NCBI GenBank assembly: GCA_016212735.1
Contig: JACRDZ010000048.1
Span: 1-7,815, forward strand
Length of the DNA: 7,815 bases
Direction: 5' to 3'
From: Candidatus Firestoneibacteriota bacterium
Lineage (GTDB): Bacteria > JACRDZ01
Shown one piece after another: positions 5,320-7,815 of the stretch; the stretch's first letter is position 1, and each line of letters begins with the position of its first letter. The position numbers were made by a program, and so were the translations under genes. The notes under the pieces are model-generated. The model was not told the origin of the DNA. It worked only from the letters and a program-made list of their open reading frames with translations, and ran no database searches.

Positions 5320-6133
5320 AAATTACAAAATCCGTCGTGTTTATGATGAAAAAACCGAAACATGGTATTTCTCGGTAGTTGATATAATACAAGTATTAAT
5401 CCAACAACCTGATTATCAAGCTGCCAGAAATTACTGGAAAGTGTTGAAAAACCGGTTAAAAAAGGAAGGGAGTGAAACGGTTACAAAATGTAACCGGTTA
5501 AAACTGATTGCTGAAGACGGTAAAATGCGATTTATGGATACTGCTGATCCTGAAACTCTTCTCCGTATCATTCAGTCTGTTCCCAGTCCAAAAGCTGAAC
5601 CTATAAAGCTATGGCTTGCAAAAGTAGGTTATGAAAGGATGCAGGATATGACCAACCCTGAACTATCTTTAGACAGAGCACGTGAATTTTGGCAGCAGCA
5701 AGGCAGAAGCAAAAAGTGGATAGAACAGCGGATGATGGGACAGGAAACCCGCAACAAATTAACCGATTACTGGAAAAATCACGATATAAAAAAAGAAGAT
5801 GAATTCGCTATTCTCACCAATATTATTCATCAGGAATGGACGGGAGTCTCTGTTAAAAAACACAAAGATATTAAAGGTTTAAAAACACAAAATCTCAGGG
5901 ACCACATGACCGAAGCTGAACTTATTTTTACTGCTCTTGCAGAACTTTCCACCAGACAAATAGCTGATAGTGTAAATGCAACCGGAATGGATGAAAATAA
6001 AAAAGCCGGCAAAAAAGGCGGTGGTATTGCTAAAAAAGCTCGGCTGGAATTGGAAAGTAAAACAGGCAAAAATGTTGTTACCGGAGAAAATTTTCTACCA
6101 CCTGATTCAAAAAAATCTATAATTAATGAATAA
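5291..6133 (+). CDS. BRO-N domain protein, phage antirepressor / DinD-like
   Basis: The 280-residue protein has a BRO-N fold at about 8-115 (IRRVYDEKTETWYFSVVDIIQVL, ARNYWKVLKNRLKKEGSE, ADPETLLRIIQSVPSPKAEPIKLWLA). A C-terminal region of the kind seen in DinD and related chromosomal antirepressors follows (LSLDRAREFWQQQGRSKKWIEQR, FAILTNIIHQEWTGVSVKKHKDIKGL, LRDHMTEAEL, GGGIAKKARLELESKTGKNVVT). BRO-N domains bind DNA in viruses and phages. E. coli DinD, a distant relative, acts on RecA in the SOS response; whether this protein does so is unknown. The start at 5291 has GGAGG at 5276-5280, spaced about 10 bases. It lies directly on the broken end of the DUF1016 gene and 22 bases before dprA-like copy 3, probably one transcript. 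Length and motifs look complete. Confidence 0.82.
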   Translation: MTENSLAVFENYKIRRVYDEKTETWYFSVVDIIQVLIQQPDYQAARNYWKVLKNRLKKEGSETVTKCNRLKLIAEDGKMRFMDTADPETLLRIIQSVPSPKAEPIKLWLAKVGYERMQDMTNPELSLDRAREFWQQQGRSKKWIEQRMMGQETRNKLTDYWKNHDIKKEDEFAILTNIIHQEWTGVSVKKHKDIKGLKTQNLRDHMTEAELIFTALAELSTRQIADSVNATGMDENKKAGKKGGGIAKKARLELESKTGKNVVTGENFLPPDSKKSIINE

Positions 6134-6155
6134 TAGGTTCTAAAGGAAAATCATT

Positions 6156-6536
6156 ATGTCCGCACCAGTAATAGTTGAACATATTGGCAATATCGATCTA
6201 TTAAAACTACATAAAACTGCATTTCTATGCAGCCGAAAAATACCTGCGTCAGTCGTTCTTAAATGTTATGATTGGGCAATATCACAGCGGGATGCAGGCA
6301 ACTGTATTATCAGCGGTTTTCATAGTAAAATTGAAAAAGATGTACTGTATTATCTGCTTAAAGGCACACAGCCCATCATTATAACTCTTGCAAGAGGATT
6401 AAAAGAAAAGATAGAACCTAAATTACAAATACCTCTGGAACAGGGACAGATGCTTATAATAACTCCTTTTGATAAATCTGTTAAAAGTAAGAATCTCCCT
6501 GTTTCCCCCTTTTTGAAAAGGGGGATTAAAGGATAA
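6156..6536 (+). CDS. DprA/LOG-like Rossmann protein, copy 3, C-terminus replaced by repeat-encoded tail
   Basis: The 126-residue frame starts at an ATG with AAAGGA at 6142-6147. It follows the family through residue 110: LLKLHKTAFLCSR, SVVLKCYDWAISQRDAGNCIISGFHSKIEKDV, LLKGTQPIIITLARGLKEKIEP, LEQGQMLIITPFDKSVK. The last 16 residues (SKNLPVSPFLKRGIKG) are unrelated and are encoded by a palindromic dispersed repeat. The 46-residue end of copy 2, including the RNQLMIELAD motif and FASKGG, is absent and does not reappear downstream. It is more diverged from copies 1 and 2 than they are from each other, so it arrived separately. The frame has no internal stop, so a truncated protein may be made, but the last strand and helix of the Rossmann sheet would be missing. 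It is probably inactive. Confidence 0.72.
   Translation: MSAPVIVEHIGNIDLLKLHKTAFLCSRKIPASVVLKCYDWAISQRDAGNCIISGFHSKIEKDVLYYLLKGTQPIIITLARGLKEKIEPKLQIPLEQGQMLIITPFDKSVKSKNLPVSPFLKRGIKG
6505..6524. repeat. Palindromic dispersed-type repeat ending dprA-like copy 3
   Basis: CCCCCTTTTTGAAAAGGGGG is a perfect 9-bp inverted repeat around TG. With its flanks (AATCTCCCTG to the left, ATTAAAGG to the right) it resembles the C-rich/G-rich palindromic elements scattered between genes in many environmental bacterial genomes. Such elements give the recurring false peptide SPFLKRGI when read through. No T-run follows on either strand, so it is not a standard terminator. That it is repeated elsewhere in this genome is expected but not visible in this window. 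Confidence 0.6.
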
Positions 6537-6549
6537 AGGATCATATTTT

Positions 6550-7548
6550 ATGAAAAAAAAAGATTTAGTTATTATCGGTGGTGGTCCAGCCGGGATGGCA
6601 GCAGCAATAAGTGCTTATGAAAATGGTGTTAAAGATATTCTACTTATAGAAAGAGAACTTTATCTCGGCGGGATTTTAAATCAATGTATACATACAGGTT
6701 TTGGTTTAAAATATTTTAAAGAAACTTTGACAGGTCCGGAATATGCTGATCGTTTTATTAAAAAAATCAGAGCTATTCCTGATATTGAAATTAGTTTAAA
6801 TACATTTGTAGTTAATTTAAAAAATGATAAAACATTAACAATTCTAAAGCCCGGGTTACTTGAAGAGATAAATCCAAAAGCATTAATAATGGCAACAGGA
6901 TGCAGAGAGAAAACACGTGAAATGGTTCATATCGCAGGTACAAGACCAGCAGGAATATTCTCTGCCGGACTTACACAAAAACTTATTAATATAGAAGGGC
7001 TGTTACCGGGTAAGGAAGTTGTAATAATCGGATCAGGAGATATCGGACTAATTATGGCGCGGCGTTTAACACTTGAAGGAGCAAAAGTTAAAGCTGTAAT
7101 TGAGATACAAAAAACATCAAGAGGACTTGCACGCAATATATCTCAGTGTATTGAAGATTTTGATATTCCAATTTACTATAGTCATAAAATTTTAAAAATA
7201 TACGGTAAAAATAGAGTGGAAAAAATTTCTGCTGTAAAAGTTGATGATAACTTTAATATGATACCGGATACAGCATTTGAAATAACATGTGATACAGTTC
7301 TTTTGTCAGTCGGGCTTATACCAGAAAATGAACTTATTGATATGGCTGGTGTTGAAATAGATAAAAAGACAAACACTCCTATTGCAAAAGATTTGAATAA
7401 AACATCTATTCCAGGATTATTCGTTTGCGGAAATTCTTTTAAAATATATGATATAGTTGATTCAGTTACAGAAGACAGTATAATTGCAGGCAGGCTTGCA
7501 GCAGAATATCTGGGAGTGCTGAAAACAGATAAATCGGAGCAAATATGA
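6550..7548 (+). CDS. NAD(P)/FAD-dependent oxidoreductase of the glycerol-3-phosphate dehydrogenase (GlpB-like) operon type
   Basis: The 332-residue two-dinucleotide-binding flavoprotein has an N-terminal FAD site VIIGGGPAGM (7-16) with the acidic end LLIERE (31-36) and LGGILNQC (39-46). ALIMATGCRE (111-120) follows, then the NAD(P) site VVIIGSGDIG (157-166), and the closing FAD motif PGLFVCGNSF (288-297) with VDSVTEDSIIAGRLAAEYL. The redox-active CxxC of thioredoxin reductases is absent. Proteins of this form occur with a GlpA-like glycerol-3-phosphate dehydrogenase and a DUF1667 protein. They probably pass electrons from glycerol-3-phosphate oxidation to NAD or a carrier; this is inferred from context. 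The ATG has AAGGA at 6536-6540. It overlaps the next gene by ATGA. No glpA lies upstream here; the preceding gene is the truncated dprA-like copy 3. Confidence 0.82.
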   Translation: MKKKDLVIIGGGPAGMAAAISAYENGVKDILLIERELYLGGILNQCIHTGFGLKYFKETLTGPEYADRFIKKIRAIPDIEISLNTFVVNLKNDKTLTILKPGLLEEINPKALIMATGCREKTREMVHIAGTRPAGIFSAGLTQKLINIEGLLPGKEVVIIGSGDIGLIMARRLTLEGAKVKAVIEIQKTSRGLARNISQCIEDFDIPIYYSHKILKIYGKNRVEKISAVKVDDNFNMIPDTAFEITCDTVLLSVGLIPENELIDMAGVEIDKKTNTPIAKDLNKTSIPGLFVCGNSFKIYDIVDSVTEDSIIAGRLAAEYLGVLKTDKSEQI

Positions 7549-7815
7549 TAAAAAAAATAACCTGTATCGAATGCCCAAAGGGATGTCCTTTATCTGTGGC
7601 AATAGAAAATAATAAAGTCGTCAGTGTTGAAGGTTATATTTGCAAAAAAGGTGAAAAATACGCTGTAAATGAAATAGAGAATCCTGTTAGAATTGTTACT
7701 TCAACTGTTCTGGCTCAGGGATTATCATTAAAAATGATTCCAGTAAGAACTGATAAACCAATATCAAAAAATAAGATTTTTGATGCAATGAACGAAATTA
7801 AAAAAATCAGAATAA
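7545..7815 (+). CDS. DUF1667 cysteine-rich protein (3' end outside window)
   Basis: An ATG at 7545 overlaps the oxidoreductase stop (ATGA) and the frame is open to the window end, giving 90 residues. The N-terminus has Cys7, Cys10 and Cys14 (CIECPKGCPL), then Cys33 in GYICKKGEKYA. Then come the typical ENPVRIVTSTV and IPVRTDKPISKNKIFDAMNEI. This is the DUF1667 pattern (COG3862), a small protein of about 120 residues that accompanies GlpA/GlpB-like flavoproteins. Its four cysteines suggest a metal or Fe-S site for electron transfer; that is inference from the motif and the neighbour. About 30 residues are probably missing from the end. Confidence 0.85.
   Translation, partial: MIKKITCIECPKGCPLSVAIENNKVVSVEGYICKKGEKYAVNEIENPVRIVTSTVLAQGLSLKMIPVRTDKPISKNKIFDAMNEIKKIRI

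Noticed and set aside
6505..6524. Palindrome as an intrinsic terminator
   Set aside because: No run of T follows the stem on either strand, and the sequence resembles dispersed palindromic repeats instead.

Overview
The window is A+T-rich bacterial DNA with good Shine-Dalgarno sites and TGA used as a normal stop. It reads as the right-hand part of an eroding, rearranged defence island that runs into a metabolic operon. No rRNA, tRNA, CRISPR array or transposase is visible, so the host cannot be named; gene content fits an uncultured or anaerobic bacterium.

Left part (1-2393): the 3' end of an Eco57I-like adenine-specific DNA methyltransferase overlaps, by ATGA, a small DprA/LOG-like Rossmann gene (copy 1). 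Copy 1 is broken by a 17-bp tandem duplication and loss of its 3' half. Next comes an AbiE-type module: an apparently intact AbiEi-like antitoxin/repressor with a strong promoter and a tandem 13-bp repeat upstream, then an AbiEii toxin that has lost its N-terminal nucleotidyltransferase half. An intact DprA-like gene (copy 2) follows. It is preceded by an 11-codon fossil (stop included) of a methyltransferase 3' end, so the AbiE module sits between two 235-bp direct repeats.

Middle (2394-4965): a TTG-started 797-residue protein with a perfect GGAGGTGA ribosome site. It carries two tandem TIR/deoxyribosyltransferase-like Rossmann domains, a P-loop ATPase of the Sll1717/FunZ-like type and a C-terminal extension. 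It is the best candidate for a live, single-gene anti-phage system here.

Right part (4966-6540): a decayed N-terminal piece of a DUF1016/YhcG-type PDDEXK nuclease (in-frame TGA, 3' end lost), a BRO-N/DinD-like phage antirepressor-type protein, and a third DprA-like gene (copy 3). The C-terminus of copy 3 is replaced by a dispersed CCCCC..GGGGG palindromic repeat.

Far right (6550-7815): an FAD/NAD-dependent oxidoreductase overlapping, by ATGA, a DUF1667 cysteine-rich protein cut by the window end. This pair is typical of anaerobic glycerol-3-phosphate dehydrogenase (GlpABC-like) operons and probably marks the chromosomal side of the island.

The recurring theme is a DprA-like gene at the 3' side of three different defence or phage-type modules, all in the same direction. 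Two of the three copies lack the C-terminal RNxxMxxLAD motif.
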